This document shows positions 63,782 to 64,000 of a stretch of 64,000 bases of DNA, one piece after another; position 1 is the first letter of the stretch, and every line of letters begins with the position of its first letter. Source of the stretch: Acinetobacter sp. TGL-Y2 (lineage in GTDB: Bacteria; Pseudomonadota; Gammaproteobacteria; Pseudomonadales; Moraxellaceae). The DNA lies in assembly GCF_001612555.1 (NCBI RefSeq), contig NZ_CP015110.1, forward strand, positions 434,001 through 498,000. Reading direction: 5' to 3'. The notes beneath the pieces are model-generated. The model did no database searches. It was not told where the DNA came from and saw only the letters and a program-made list of their open reading frames with translations. The translations under genes were made by a program, and so were the position numbers.

Positions 63782-64000
63782 TAAACTGCCTCCTGAGCCG
63801 TAGTTTTCAAATGTTCAGGACCACCTAAAAATGCTCTTAAGGTTTTTACATAAAGCGGAATCGGGAATAAGAACGAGTCATGTCCTTGTTCTGCATCAAC
63901 ATCAATATAACTTACGGGCTTTTGACAGGTAATTAAGGCATCAACAATTTCTTGGGAACGCTGCGGGGTAAAGCGCCAATCTGTGGTAAATGACACCACT
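63781..64000 (-). CDS. metX: Homoserine O-acyltransferase, C-terminal part (partial)
   Basis: MetX acylates homoserine for methionine synthesis. Only the last 72 or so residues lie in the window; the frame is open at the edge. SFTTDWRFTPQRSQEIVDAL and DAEQGHDSFLFPI contain the catalytic His (HDSFL) of the alpha/beta-hydrolase triad. Whether it uses acetyl- or succinyl-CoA cannot be read from this end. It overlaps metW by 1 base. Confidence 0.93.
   Translation of the reverse strand, partial: VVSFTTDWRFTPQRSQEIVDALITCQKPVSYIDVDAEQGHDSFLFPIPLYVKTLRAFLGGPEHLKTTAQEAV

Noticed and set aside
1..64000. tRNA, rRNA or tmRNA genes
   Set aside because: By eye I saw no cloverleaf with conserved GTTCRANNC or CCA end anywhere between genes; a covariance-model scan would be decisive.

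Overview
The window looks like a chromosomal segment of an Acinetobacter species (Moraxellaceae). Evidence is the roughly 40% GC, the leuC-leuD-lipoprotein-leuB order, the two-gene FimV, the infA and rpmB-rpmG context, the Uup/SlyX pair, the metX-metW pair and an IS17-like IS5-family element. I cannot name the species. Nearly all of it is conserved core genome. The accessory parts are a block inside the urease cluster and one insertion sequence.

Layout. 1-8.7 kb: the end of a MaoC-fold gene, a LysR regulator, a small DUF2061 membrane protein behind a near-consensus Fur box, the leucine genes leuC-leuD-(lipoprotein)-leuB, two small secreted proteins, infA and an orphan AraC-type regulator. 8.7-17.6 kb: truA, asparaginase, the two halves of FimV, asd, a membrane-anchored EEP hydrolase and a lipid A acyltransferase. 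17.8-28.3 kb: an acyltransferase-3 protein and urease (ureD, ureABC, then ureEFG). The urease cluster is interrupted between ureC and ureE by GNAT, a broken methyltransferase, NUDIX, a phage-type lysozyme and an EamA transporter. 28.3-38 kb: uup, slyX, an unrecognised protein with a possible PIN-like fold, the IS element, topA and glycerate kinase. 38-47 kb: an SF1 helicase, an RRM protein, two conserved unknowns, a Kef-type antiporter, rpmG-rpmB, a coniferyl-aldehyde-type dehydrogenase with a divergent TetR regulator, and purU. 47-64 kb: tonB-exbB-exbD, msrA, a META lipoprotein, a DUF4105 protein, folA, thyA, membrane unknowns, lgt, an NRDE protein, a Tat-exported PhoX phosphatase beside tatABC, an AEC permease, rdgB, a Sel1 protein, metW and the end of metX.

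How genes work together. The urease structural and accessory genes are split, and GG-N10-GC (sigma-54-like) motifs lie before ureD and ureE, with a weaker one before ureA; the ureE one has an NtrC-like half site upstream. PhoX has a twin-arginine signal, lies just downstream of tatABC and has three GTCA repeats at 11-bp period upstream, a Pho-box pattern. The tonB-exbBD set has a Fur-box-like site. The aldehyde dehydrogenase and TetR genes share a short divergent region with a perfect 22-bp palindrome.

I did not find a convincing new multi-gene system such as a defence island. The best leads are the split urease cluster with its own candidate promoters, the possible PIN-like protein at 30.6 kb, the Fur-linked DUF2061 protein, and the IS-associated deletion scar at 32.8 kb.
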